Under the pieces are notes generated by a model. It searched no databases. It was not told the origin of the DNA and saw only the letters and a program-made list of their open reading frames with translations. Shown piece by piece: positions 16,564 to 25,042 of a stretch of 64,000 nucleotides of DNA. Position numbers and translations under genes: made by a program. Numbering within the stretch: the stretch's first letter is position 1; each line of letters begins with the position of its first letter. The DNA comes from Hellea sp. (GTDB taxonomy: Bacteria; Pseudomonadota; Alphaproteobacteria; Caulobacterales; Maricaulaceae), in NCBI GenBank assembly GCA_014238285.1, contig JABABK010000002.1, positions 56,626-120,625 on the forward strand. The letters are read 5' to 3'.

Positions 16564-18378
16564 TTACCCGATAGCTAAACAAGCCTTATCAAGCCAATCT
16601 TTTACGTCGTCCTCAAGAAATGGGCCGATTTCCTTAAGAACCCGAGCGTGATAGTCATTGACCCACTGGATTTCGTCTTGGCTGAGCACATCGGTCACAA
16701 TCAAATCAGGATGCAGTGGCGCTAGCGTCACATATTCAAATCCGTGCATAGGACGTTCACCGCCGGGAATGTCTGTGGCTTCTGTGACGTATTGTAGGTT
16801 TTCAATACGAATACCGAATTCGCCGTCTTTGTAATAGCCTGGTTCGTTAGAGACGATCATGCCCGGTAGGAGCGCAACATTGTTGGGTGCTTTTGAAATA
16901 CGCTGCGGGCCCTCATGGACGCCTAGAAAGACGCCGACGCCGTGGCCTGTACCGTGGTCGTAATCGAGCCCCTTTACCCATAAGGCCATGCGAGCTAGGA
17001 CATCCAGGTTACTGCCTGTTGTACCTTTTGGAAACCGCACAATGGAGAGTGCGATATGGCCTTTAAGGACTGAGGTAAAACACTCTTTCATTTCTTGAGT
17101 TGCCTCACCGATGGGGACGGTTCTTGTGATATCTGTGGTACCGTCATCATATTGACCGCCGCTATCGACGAGGAATAATGATCCGCGTTCTAATTTGCGT
17201 ACAGTCGCTTTGGAAACGCGGTAATGGACGACGGCGCCGTTAGGGCCTGCGCCAGAGATTGTTTCAAAGGATAAGTCGCGCAAAACGCCAGTTTCATGCC
17301 GGAAGCTCTCGAGCTTTTGCGCCGCTTGGATCTCATCATAATGACCGCTTTGCGCCTCGGTATCGAGCCAGTGCAAATATTTAGTCACGGCAACTCCGTC
17401 GCGGCGATGGGCATTGGTCGTGCCAGCAATTTCAGCTGCGTTCTTACAGGCTTTAGGAATAGCAATAGGGTCTTGGGCTCGAATGATATCAGCATCTGCC
17501 ACCCCTAACCGATCGAAATACCAAGCTGAGGTCACCGAAGGGTCGGCCATGACTCTCTGTCCGCCCATAGTGGCAAGTCCTGCCTCAAGAGCGTCTTCGG
17601 AGTGGAGCGTTACGGCATTGCCTAGGTGAGTTCGAACTTTTTCGGATATCTTCTCAGGCTTAATATAGAGGTCAACATGACCATCAGCTTTGATGACCGC
17701 TGTGGATAGGGGTAGGGGCGTACACATAACATCACCGCCGCGAATGTTCAGGAGCCATGCGATGGAGGCAGGCGATGTAATCAGGGCTGCGTCAGCATTT
17801 TTGGCTGTTATCGCCGTGCCAATCCTCTGGCGTTTTGAATTATGGCTTTCACCTGCGAATTCATTTTTTTGAACAGTGACTGGCGTTACAGGCTGCGCAG
17901 GGCGATCGTCCCAAGCGGCATCGATCGGATTTGCGCCTAGCGAAATCAGCTCGCCGCCCGCCAAGCTTACGGCTTCACTGATAGCTTTAAGCGAAGTCGG
18001 ACTATGAAGGCGTGGGTCATATCCGATTTTTTGACCCGTGCTGACATTGTCTCGTAGCCAGGTCGTCATACCTTTGGCTTCAAGGCGTTTATAGGCATAG
18101 AGGCTTTCATCGACTTGGGAGCGAACTTGCAGTGTGTATCGTCCATCAACGAAAACGACAGCCTTATCCAGCATGGCGATAGCTGCGCCGGCAGAACCTG
18201 TAAATCCTGTCGCCCACATCAAGCGTTCATTGCAATCAGGCAAATATTCGTTTTGATATTCATCTTCATGGGGAATCAAAAAACCATCAAGTCCCGCACC
18301 TTGTAACGCGGCGCGCAATTTTGGAAGGTTTTCACGGCCATAGTCCGGTCCGCCGGTGACTTCAAAGTTCTGGATCAT
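16564..18378 (-). CDS. Aminopeptidase P family (M24B) metallopeptidase
   Basis: This 604-residue enzyme should remove the N-terminal residue from peptides with Pro at position 2. It has the long architecture with two creatinase-like domains (about 15-310) and a C-terminal pita-bread domain. The metal-binding residues are in place: Asp in FLVDSGGQY and in TTDITRT, His in GTGHGVG, Glu in VSNEPGYY and Glu in GIRIEN, plus the second His in LGVHEGPQ. The long form of about 600 residues resembles eukaryotic XPNPEP1 and many alphaproteobacterial homologues. No signal peptide, so cytoplasmic. Confidence 0.93.
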   Translation of the reverse strand: MIQNFEVTGGPDYGRENLPKLRAALQGAGLDGFLIPHEDEYQNEYLPDCNERLMWATGFTGSAGAAIAMLDKAVVFVDGRYTLQVRSQVDESLYAYKRLEAKGMTTWLRDNVSTGQKIGYDPRLHSPTSLKAISEAVSLAGGELISLGANPIDAAWDDRPAQPVTPVTVQKNEFAGESHNSKRQRIGTAITAKNADAALITSPASIAWLLNIRGGDVMCTPLPLSTAVIKADGHVDLYIKPEKISEKVRTHLGNAVTLHSEDALEAGLATMGGQRVMADPSVTSAWYFDRLGVADADIIRAQDPIAIPKACKNAAEIAGTTNAHRRDGVAVTKYLHWLDTEAQSGHYDEIQAAQKLESFRHETGVLRDLSFETISGAGPNGAVVHYRVSKATVRKLERGSLFLVDSGGQYDDGTTDITRTVPIGEATQEMKECFTSVLKGHIALSIVRFPKGTTGSNLDVLARMALWVKGLDYDHGTGHGVGVFLGVHEGPQRISKAPNNVALLPGMIVSNEPGYYKDGEFGIRIENLQYVTEATDIPGGERPMHGFEYVTLAPLHPDLIVTDVLSQDEIQWVNDYHARVLKEIGPFLEDDVKDWLDKACLAIG

Positions 18379-18516
18379 TGTTTTGCCTGTAAATTTGGGA
18401 AGTTATGCCCGTTTTTCAGCAAGGTAATAGAAGTTATTTCTCGCGACAAGCTATTCTGACTAAAATTTAATCTACTGAACTTGCCGAATTACGACAAGTG
18501 TGGTTAACACCCCTCC

Positions 18517-19890
18517 ATGCATGAACTAAAAAGAATGGCACTCATAAGTGCATTTGCTTTGGCCTTAGCGGGTTGCGGCGAAAACGGGGACAAAACAAAG
18601 GTTGATGGAGAGGGAAGTGGCAACGACGCTGCGTTCGCTTCCACCTACCAAGCTTTTCCGTCCGAAACGACATTAATCACCAATGCCCATATTATTCTGG
18701 GCAATGGGGAGGCGATTGAGAGTGGATCTATTCTGGTCACCGATGGCCGTATCACTGCGGTTTCAGCCGATGCCATTGAGAGTGAGGGGGCAAACGTCAT
18801 TGATGCTCGCGGCCGTTATGTGACGCCGGGCATTATCGATATTCATTCCCATTTGGGGGATTACGCCTCGCCTGGAGTCAAGGCCCACAATGACGGAAAT
18901 GAAATCACAAGTCCTGTGACGGCTGAAGTTTACGCCGAACACGGTGTTTGGCCGCAAGATCCAGGATTTGACGAAGCGCTCGCGGGAGGTGTTACCACAC
19001 TCCACATTTTACCAGGTTCTGCCAATTTGTTCGGCGGACGCGGCGTGACTCTTAGAAACGTGCCGTCACGAACGGTACAAGGCATGAAGTTTCCAGACGC
19101 GCCTTATACCCTTAAAATGGCATGCGGTGAGAATCCAAAACGGGTTTACGGTGAGAAAGGCGGCCCTGGCTCTCGTATGGGTAACCTAGCAGGCTACCGT
19201 AAAAACTGGATCAAAGCTCAAGGATACAAAAAGAAGCTCGATGCTGGTGAAGATGTGGCGCGGGATCTGCAGCTAGAAACTTTAGCGGGCGTATTGTCAG
19301 GTGATATCCTTGTGCAAATGCACTGTTACCGCGCTGATGAAATGGTGCAACTTTTGGATGTTGCCAAGGAATTTGGCTATAAAATCACCACTTTCCATCA
19401 CGCGATCGAAGCTTATAAAATTGGCGATATATTAGCTGAAACAGATACCTGTGCAGCCATGTGGGCGGATTGGTATGGCTTTAAAATGGAAGCTTATGAC
19501 ACGATTCAAGAAAATGTGCCCTTTGTGCACGCTCAGGGCGCTTGCGCCATGATCCATTCGGATAGCGACATGGCGGTTCAGCGTCTCAATCAAGAAGTCG
19601 CCAAAACATGGGCTAATGGCAATCGTGCTGGCCTTGATATTTCAGAGGCTGAAGCTTGGAAATGGCTCACGCTTAACCCGGCTAAAGGCCTGGGTATTGA
19701 TAAAGAGACGGGCAGTATCGAAGAAGGCAAGCGTGCCGACCTCGTGCTTTGGTCTGAAAATCCATTTAGTACGTATGCACTTCCGGATCAGGTCTTTATT
19801 GACGGAGCGTTGATGTATGACCGCGCCGCGGGCCTTAAACCGAAAAGTGATTTCCGTCTCGGTCATCCCGGCGTCGGTAGTGAGGGTTAG
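18517..19890 (+). CDS. Secreted amidohydrolase lipoprotein (imidazolonepropionase-like)
   Basis: The 457-residue protein has a lipobox LAGC (Cys20, or 14 from the second Met) and so is anchored in the envelope. The amidohydrolase TIM-barrel has the expected metal ligands: HSH in PGIIDIHSH, His in VQMHCYRADE, His in TTFHH and Asp in IHSDSD. The C-terminal strand KRADLVLWSENPF is the usual end of this superfamily. Members in marine bacteria act on dipeptides or other cyclic or linear amides; the substrate here is not predictable. It begins an operon with a second amidohydrolase-like gene and an M3 peptidase, which points to extracytoplasmic peptide use. Confidence 0.85.
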   Translation: MHELKRMALISAFALALAGCGENGDKTKVDGEGSGNDAAFASTYQAFPSETTLITNAHIILGNGEAIESGSILVTDGRITAVSADAIESEGANVIDARGRYVTPGIIDIHSHLGDYASPGVKAHNDGNEITSPVTAEVYAEHGVWPQDPGFDEALAGGVTTLHILPGSANLFGGRGVTLRNVPSRTVQGMKFPDAPYTLKMACGENPKRVYGEKGGPGSRMGNLAGYRKNWIKAQGYKKKLDAGEDVARDLQLETLAGVLSGDILVQMHCYRADEMVQLLDVAKEFGYKITTFHHAIEAYKIGDILAETDTCAAMWADWYGFKMEAYDTIQENVPFVHAQGACAMIHSDSDMAVQRLNQEVAKTWANGNRAGLDISEAEAWKWLTLNPAKGLGIDKETGSIEEGKRADLVLWSENPFSTYALPDQVFIDGALMYDRAAGLKPKSDFRLGHPGVGSEG

Positions 19891-19899
19891 GGGATAGAT

Positions 19900-21171
19900 A
19901 TGACAAATTTTTCAAAACTACTTCTAAGTTCAGCCATTGTGATTGCCATGAGTTCTCAAGCGATTGCGCAAACCATATTTATTAATGACGCTACCGTCGT
20001 GACCAATAATGGAGACCGGCTTGAAAAGACCGATATTCTTATTCGTGGTGACCGGATCGTCAATATTGGAAAAAATATAGTTGCGCCTGACAATGCAAAG
20101 GTCATTGAAGGCGCAGGCAAGTGGGTAACCCCCGGTCTGTTCGGTGCCTTAACTAATCTTGGCATGGTCGAGATTGGAGCCGAGGATACCACAAATGATA
20201 CGTCAGCAAAAGACGCCGTGACATCAGTGTCTGATTTGGCCGTGGACGGATTTAATCCCAAGTCGCCGATTATTGGTAATACGCGGGTTTCAGGTGTGAC
20301 CCATGTCGCTATTACAGGCCGCCCGTCGCATAATATTTTTGCGGGAACAGGCTTCGTGGCTAATATGAGCGGCCACTTAGAATCCGTTGAACAGGATGAG
20401 AGTTTTATTTATGTGCAGCTTGGCTCTTGGGGAGGTAAACTAGCCGGCGGATCACGCTCTGCCGCTATGTCTCAATTGCGGGCAGCGCTAACAGATGCGG
20501 CGGCTTATCCGGCAAGATATAAGAGCCCAACCGATGGCGATGCATTGCCAAGGCGGGACGCAGCTTCACTCGCAAGAGCCGCACGCGGATTGATGCCTGT
20601 CGTGATCGGCGCCGACCGCGCTTCTGATCTTCTCAATATTATCAAACTCAAGCAAGAATTTGGGCTAGACGTCATCATCGCAGGTGCCGCCGAAGGCTGG
20701 ATGGTTGCAGATGCGTTAGCTGCGGCGGATATGAAAGTAATTATCGATCCGATGGCTAATTTGCCCGGATCGTTTGACGCCGTCGGGTCACGCCTAGATA
20801 ATGCCAAATTACTGGCGGATGCGGGCGTTGATATGGCTTTGATGAGTTTTTCAGAAAGCACGTCTCATAATGTTAGAGTCTTAAGTCAGCATGCCGGTGT
20901 TAGCGTGGCTAACGGCCTTGATTGGGATCAGGCATTTGCCGCGATTTCTTCAGTGCCAGCCGGATGGTTTAACTTGCCAAGCGGCGTTTTGAAGCGCGGA
21001 ATTGATGATGCGACAATCGTCGTGTGGGATGGTGATCCCCTGCAAGTCACAAGCGCGCCAACATTCATCATGATCAATGGTGTGGAGCAATCCAATCAAT
21101 CCCGGCAGCGGGACCTTAGAGATAGATATAACCCGACGCGGGATGAAACTCGCGCCCATAAATATAGATAA
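19900..21171 (+). CDS. Amidohydrolase-like exported protein lacking metal ligands
   Basis: The 423-residue product has a cleavable signal peptide (to about AQAIAQ, residue 24). It keeps the amidohydrolase fold marks (RGDRIVNIGKN, the VTPGLFG turn, DDATIVVWDGDPLQV at the end) but the HxH of strand 1 is replaced (GALTNLG), and the later His positions appear as VIGADRASD and IAGAAEGWM. Catalysis by the usual metal mechanism is therefore unlikely. It starts 9 nt after the catalytic paralogue with GGGG upstream, so the two are made together. It may be a structural partner, a regulatory pseudoenzyme, or an enzyme with a different centre. Confidence 0.75.
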   Translation: MTNFSKLLLSSAIVIAMSSQAIAQTIFINDATVVTNNGDRLEKTDILIRGDRIVNIGKNIVAPDNAKVIEGAGKWVTPGLFGALTNLGMVEIGAEDTTNDTSAKDAVTSVSDLAVDGFNPKSPIIGNTRVSGVTHVAITGRPSHNIFAGTGFVANMSGHLESVEQDESFIYVQLGSWGGKLAGGSRSAAMSQLRAALTDAAAYPARYKSPTDGDALPRRDAASLARAARGLMPVVIGADRASDLLNIIKLKQEFGLDVIIAGAAEGWMVADALAAADMKVIIDPMANLPGSFDAVGSRLDNAKLLADAGVDMALMSFSESTSHNVRVLSQHAGVSVANGLDWDQAFAAISSVPAGWFNLPSGVLKRGIDDATIVVWDGDPLQVTSAPTFIMINGVEQSNQSRQRDLRDRYNPTRDETRAHKYR

Positions 21172-21187
21172 AAACGGAGAAAAAATA

Positions 21188-23362
21188 ATGCGTATGAAAT
21201 TTTTAGTAACGGCAGGGATGGCAGCACTTGTCATGGCAGGCTGTAAAAACAAAGATACTGATGTGGTTGAAACAGTTGTCGTTGAAGCGCCTGCAATGTT
21301 TGAATTTGATAAAGCGGAACGTCCTGCCAATACACTACTCGCGGAATGGACAGGGCCTTTTCAAGGGGTGCCTGACTTTACAACTGCTAAGCTTGAAGAC
21401 CTAAAACCCGCTCTCTTGTGGGGCATGGAACGAAGCCTTAGCGAAGTCGATCAAGTTACGGCCAATCCAGCGGCGCCGACGTTTCAAAACACGATTGTTC
21501 CTCTGGAAAAATCCGGTGAAGATCTTGATCGCGTCTTCAGTTTTTGGGGCATTTGGTCATCCAATATGAATAGTGATGAGTTCCGCGCCATTCAAGGTGA
21601 AATGGTTCCTTTATTGTCAGACTTCTCATCAAAAATTAGCCAAAACGAAGCTTTGTTTAAGCGTATTAAAGCGGTTTATGATGATAAGGTAGCCTTTGCC
21701 AAATTAACGCCAGAAGAACAGCGTATTACGCAAAATAGCTATGAAGGCTTGGTTCGTGCTGGCGCGCTTCTTGATGAAGACAAGAAGAAAACTTATGCAG
21801 CGCTCGATAAGCGTTTAGCTGAGCTATATACAAATTTTGGTAATAACGTTTTGCATGATGAAGAAGGTTACAAAACCTACCTTACCGAGAAGCAAATCGG
21901 CGGATTAACTGAGGCGTTTACAAACTCGATCAAGGATGATGAGGGGCGTTATGTTATCTCGAATACGCGCTCTTCCATGGATCCGTTTTTGACATATTCA
22001 ACAGAGCGTGATCTTCGCGAAGTTGTTTGGAACAATTATTATAACCGCGGCGATAATGGCGATGAGTATGATAATAATGCCGTCGTCGCCGAGATATTGA
22101 AACTTCGCGACGAACGTGTCGGCCTCTTAGGTTTTGATAATTACGCTTTATGGCGCCTTCAAGACCGTATGGCGAAAACCCCTGAAAATGCGATGAAGTT
22201 GATGGAAGCGGTTTGGCCTGCGGCCGTTGCGCGGGTCAATGAAGAAGTGGCGGATATGCAGGCTCTGGCTGATAGTGAAGGGGCCAATATCACCATCGCG
22301 CCTTGGGACTATCGCTTCTATATGGAGAAAGTTCGCCAAGCTAAATATGATCTGAACTCTGATGAAGTGAAGGAATATTTGCAGCTTGATAATCTGCGCG
22401 AAGCCATGTTCATGGTGGCAGGCGAGCTGTTTAATTTTAACTTTACGCCAGTGGCAGAAGGCTCCGTTCCAGTCTTTCACGAAGATGTCAAAGTTTGGGA
22501 AGTTACGGACCGGACATCAGGCGAGAATATCGGTCTTTGGTATCTCGATCCATTTTCCCGTAAAGGTAAGCGCTCTGGTGCTTGGGCCAATTCATTCCGG
22601 TCTTATACGACATATGACGGCAAGAAAAATGTCCTCGCGACCAATAACTCTAATTTCGTCAAAGGCGCGCCCGGCGAACCTGTGCTAATTTCATGGGATG
22701 ATGCATCGACATTCTTTCACGAATTCGGACATGCCCTGCATTTCCTCTCATCTGATGTGAAATATCCATCATCAAATGGCGGCGTTCGGGATTATACCGA
22801 GTTTCAATCACAGCTATTAGAGCGTTGGCTCTCAACAGATCGCGTCATCAATAAATATCTGACCCATTACAAAACCGGTGAACCTATGCCGGCTGACCTT
22901 GTTGCTAAGATCAAAAAAGCCGCGACGTTTAATCAAGGCTTTGCGACAACGGAATATTTGGCGTCGGCTCTAATGGATATGAAATATCACACGACTGATC
23001 CTGAAGGCATTGATCCGGACAAATTTGAGCGTGAAACGTTGACAGAACTTGGTCTTCCTAAAGAGCTTGTCATGCGTCACCGTACACCTCACTTTGGGCA
23101 CGTGTTTAGCGGAGAAGGCTACGCCACCGCCTATTACGGCTATATGTGGGCGGATGTTCTAACATCCGATGCGGCTGAAGCTTTTGCTGAAAGTCCTGGC
23201 GGATTTTACGATAAAGGTGTCTCCAAGAAATTGGTCGATCATCTATTTGCCCCGCGCAATTCAGTTGATCCTGCCGAAGCTTACCGCGCCTTTAGAGGCC
23301 GTGATGCTGATATTTCAGCGCTCATGCGGGACCGCGGTTTCCCTGTTCCAGATTCTGAGTAG
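21188..23362 (+). CDS. M3 family metallopeptidase lipoprotein (peptidyl-dipeptidase Dcp-like)
   Basis: About 724 residues with a lipobox (LVMAGC) and the M3 zinc motif HEFGHALH at about 511-518, plus the third ligand region TEFQSQLLERW. Length and the motifs SRKGKRSGAW and GEGYATAYYGYMW fit Dcp/oligopeptidase A relatives that remove dipeptides from the C-terminus of short peptides. The ORF track begins at 21077, inside the upstream gene; the ATG at 21188 has GGAG eight nt before it and starts the signal peptide, so it is preferred. As a lipoprotein it works outside the cytoplasm with the two amidohydrolase-like proteins encoded just before it. Confidence 0.93.
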   Translation: MRMKFLVTAGMAALVMAGCKNKDTDVVETVVVEAPAMFEFDKAERPANTLLAEWTGPFQGVPDFTTAKLEDLKPALLWGMERSLSEVDQVTANPAAPTFQNTIVPLEKSGEDLDRVFSFWGIWSSNMNSDEFRAIQGEMVPLLSDFSSKISQNEALFKRIKAVYDDKVAFAKLTPEEQRITQNSYEGLVRAGALLDEDKKKTYAALDKRLAELYTNFGNNVLHDEEGYKTYLTEKQIGGLTEAFTNSIKDDEGRYVISNTRSSMDPFLTYSTERDLREVVWNNYYNRGDNGDEYDNNAVVAEILKLRDERVGLLGFDNYALWRLQDRMAKTPENAMKLMEAVWPAAVARVNEEVADMQALADSEGANITIAPWDYRFYMEKVRQAKYDLNSDEVKEYLQLDNLREAMFMVAGELFNFNFTPVAEGSVPVFHEDVKVWEVTDRTSGENIGLWYLDPFSRKGKRSGAWANSFRSYTTYDGKKNVLATNNSNFVKGAPGEPVLISWDDASTFFHEFGHALHFLSSDVKYPSSNGGVRDYTEFQSQLLERWLSTDRVINKYLTHYKTGEPMPADLVAKIKKAATFNQGFATTEYLASALMDMKYHTTDPEGIDPDKFERETLTELGLPKELVMRHRTPHFGHVFSGEGYATAYYGYMWADVLTSDAAEAFAESPGGFYDKGVSKKLVDHLFAPRNSVDPAEAYRAFRGRDADISALMRDRGFPVPDSE

Positions 23363-23375
23363 AGTTGTAGATGAT

Positions 23376-23460
23376 GTCATCCCGGCCTTCGAGCCGGGAC
23401 CTTAGATGTTCACGGAAATATTTGAGGTCCCGGATGGTCGCTTCGCTCGTCCGGGATGAC
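23376..23460. repeat. REP-like palindrome, family B (copy 1)
   Basis: Outer arms GTCATCCCGG (23376-23385) and CCGGGATGAC (23451-23460), each with an inner shorter hairpin (CCCGG...CCGGG; CCGGA...TCCGG). Related copies lie at 37291-37363 and 63961-63999. It sits between the M3 peptidase and the GDPD gene. Confidence 0.8.
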
Positions 23461-23484
23461 AGCACTAGATTGGAGAAGCTGGAG

Positions 23485-24426
23485 ATGAAGTATTTTGCTA
23501 ACCGCGCTGTAAGCGTGGCCATTCTCTCCTTAGTGATGTTAAGTGCCTGCAAAGCCGAAGCGCCAAAACAATCCACATCTGAGCCTACTCCGGTTTCCGA
23601 AACCATTACAACTTATCTTCCAGCATCTATCCCGCTGCGTAAACAGCTTTCCTGCGTTCCCAAAGAAGCTGCCTTTGTGGCGGCCCATCGCGGCACCTCC
23701 AAGAAAAAGGACCTTGCCGAAAACTCTGGCTCATCTCTGAAGGCGCTTATCGACCGAGGTATTTTAATGGCTGAAGTTGATGTGGCAGGCCTGAAAGACG
23801 GCACGCATATTTTATTTCATGATGGTGTTTGGGAAGATAAAACCACCGGTAAAGGCGTGGTAGCCGCGACGACTTGGGATGAGGCCAAAGACTTTCTTCT
23901 AAAAGATACGGACGGAGACTTCAGCGCTGATCGCCTCATTACGCTTACAGACGCCCTCAATATTTCCAAAGACAGAATTTATCTTGAAATTGATTTCAAA
24001 TCATCAGCCAAATACGGCGCAGTCATCAAATCCATCCGTCAGGCGGATATGGCAGATCAAGTTATCCTGATTGCTTACAGTAATAAGCAAGCCCGTAAAC
24101 TCTCGTCTATGGCCCCAGAAATGCTCCTCTCTATCGGCGCAAAATCAGAGGCGGATATCAAAGCACTGCAAAAGCTCGGCGTGAAAAAAGGTAATATGAC
24201 CATTTGGAGGGGCCGAGGGCCTTATGAATCAGGCTTTATTGGATATCTCGACGGCGAGAATATTCCGGTTTTAGCTTGGCCTAATGAAGGTTTCGACCGC
24301 GACGCAGCTGCCGCGCCCGCTACGGTTATGGTCACGGATTATGCCTTGCAGAAAAGGTCAATCGAAGGACTAACCCCTAATGGACAAAAAGCCTATAAGG
24401 CCTGCTTAGCGGCGGATAGCAATTAG
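23485..24426 (+). CDS. Glycerophosphodiester phosphodiesterase family lipoprotein
   Basis: GDPD enzymes split glycerophosphodiesters to an alcohol and glycerol 3-phosphate. This protein (313 residues from the chosen start) has a lipobox LSAC and the GDPD residues AAHRGTS, then EVDVAGLKDG and LFHDG, which give the His-Glu-Asp-His catalytic and metal set. YLEIDFK is the usual later strand. The ORF track start at 23371 reads through the REP-like repeat; the ATG at 23485 follows GGAGA and begins the signal peptide. The barrel looks shortened and the substrate may differ from glycerophosphodiesters. The stop codon overlaps that of the small gene on the other strand. Confidence 0.8.
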   Translation: MKYFANRAVSVAILSLVMLSACKAEAPKQSTSEPTPVSETITTYLPASIPLRKQLSCVPKEAAFVAAHRGTSKKKDLAENSGSSLKALIDRGILMAEVDVAGLKDGTHILFHDGVWEDKTTGKGVVAATTWDEAKDFLLKDTDGDFSADRLITLTDALNISKDRIYLEIDFKSSAKYGAVIKSIRQADMADQVILIAYSNKQARKLSSMAPEMLLSIGAKSEADIKALQKLGVKKGNMTIWRGRGPYESGFIGYLDGENIPVLAWPNEGFDRDAAAAPATVMVTDYALQKRSIEGLTPNGQKAYKACLAADSN

Positions 24427-24527
24427 AACCAAACACCTGATTTTGACATAAAAATGCCTATCACGGCGATGACGACAGATATAGCGAAGATGATAAAGAC
24501 TACCTTGGTATCCATGTCATTTTCCAT
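24423..24527 (-). CDS. Very small membrane protein (34 aa), not in the ORF track
   Basis: On the minus strand a frame encodes MENDMDTK followed by a hydrophobic helix VVFIIFAISVVIAVIGIF and a short tail ending GVWF. The ATG at 24527 has AGGA seven nt upstream. An in-frame ATG at 24548 would add seven residues but has no visible ribosome-binding site. The stop codon interlocks with that of GDPD. It lies about 100 nt downstream of ssrA on the same strand. A single-span small protein is plausible; function and family are unknown, and expression is unproven. Confidence 0.5.
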   Translation of the reverse strand: MENDMDTKVVFIIFAISVVIAVIGIFMSKSGVWF

Positions 24528-24629
24528 ATAGCCGTCCTGTTTGAACATGGTCTAGCGGATGGTGATATATTGCGCACTTCACATTGCGGCGTTGATCATC
24601 ACATATGCGTGAGGTAATAAAAATTGAAG

Positions 24630-24980
24630 AAGAAAAGTGGAGGTTTCTGTTGCCAGCTACCTCCGAAGCCCGCCTTATCCAGCTAAAGGGATAAGGAGTT
24701 AAGAGCGAGTTGATCGCACTGCTTACGCAGCGAGAGCAAACTCATTAGCAGAATTGTCATTTGCAATTACTGTTATTAGGCATTTAACGATACCCATCCG
24801 AACGAAAGCTAACATTTTTAGACGTCTGTCGATCCTATTTCGGCCCCAGCAAAAACAGATTCGTAAAAAATCTGCTTATGGTGGAGCCGCCGGGTACCGC
24901 CCCCGGGTCCAGTCCGCTTATTATATGCGCGTTTATCGTCATATCTGGCAAGCCAGCTCCATCTATATAGGCGCAAACGA
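24630..24980 (-). ncRNA. ssrA: Circularly permuted two-piece tmRNA
   Basis: tmRNA rescues stalled ribosomes and tags the nascent chain for proteolysis. On the minus strand the acceptor piece comes first and ends CGGCUCCACCA at 24879. A short hairpin spacer (CAGATT...AATCTG) follows, then the coding piece begins GGGGCCG at 24847. GGGGCCG pairs with CGGCUCC to rebuild a 7-bp acceptor stem with ACCA end. The coding piece contains a resume codon GCA and a tag ORF ending GCTGCG-TAA, then hairpins (CCTTATCC/GGATAAGG and GGAGGT/ACCTCC). This acceptor-first order is the known alphaproteobacterial form (as in Caulobacter), in which the spacer is cut out. Outer ends are approximate. Confidence 0.92.
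24723..24764 (-). other. tmRNA tag reading frame ANDNSANEFALAA
   Basis: Starting at the GCA resume codon (24764-24762) the frame reads ANDNSANEFALAA and stops with TAA (24725-24723). ANDN at the start is shared with other alphaproteobacterial tags and the end LAA is the ClpXP/ClpAP degron. The frame has no start codon, as expected because translation resumes from tmRNA-Ala. Confidence 0.93.
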
Positions 24981-25042
24981 TTAAAAATTAAAGACCTTTG
25001 ATCATTTCTAGTTTAATGAATTTTCGGAATCACGGAGAGGTC

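Noticed and set aside
23371-23484. N-terminal extension of the GDPD protein in the ORF track
   Set aside because: These codons come from the REP-like repeat, contain no ribosome-binding site and precede a normal lipoprotein signal peptide.
24879-24915. tRNA-like acceptor/T-arm end with CCA
   Set aside because: No anticodon arm or D arm fits; it is the acceptor piece of the permuted tmRNA.
24754-24984. 76-aa plus-strand ORF in the ssrA region
   Set aside because: It is the complement of the tmRNA gene; the stem pairs and tag frame explain this DNA better.
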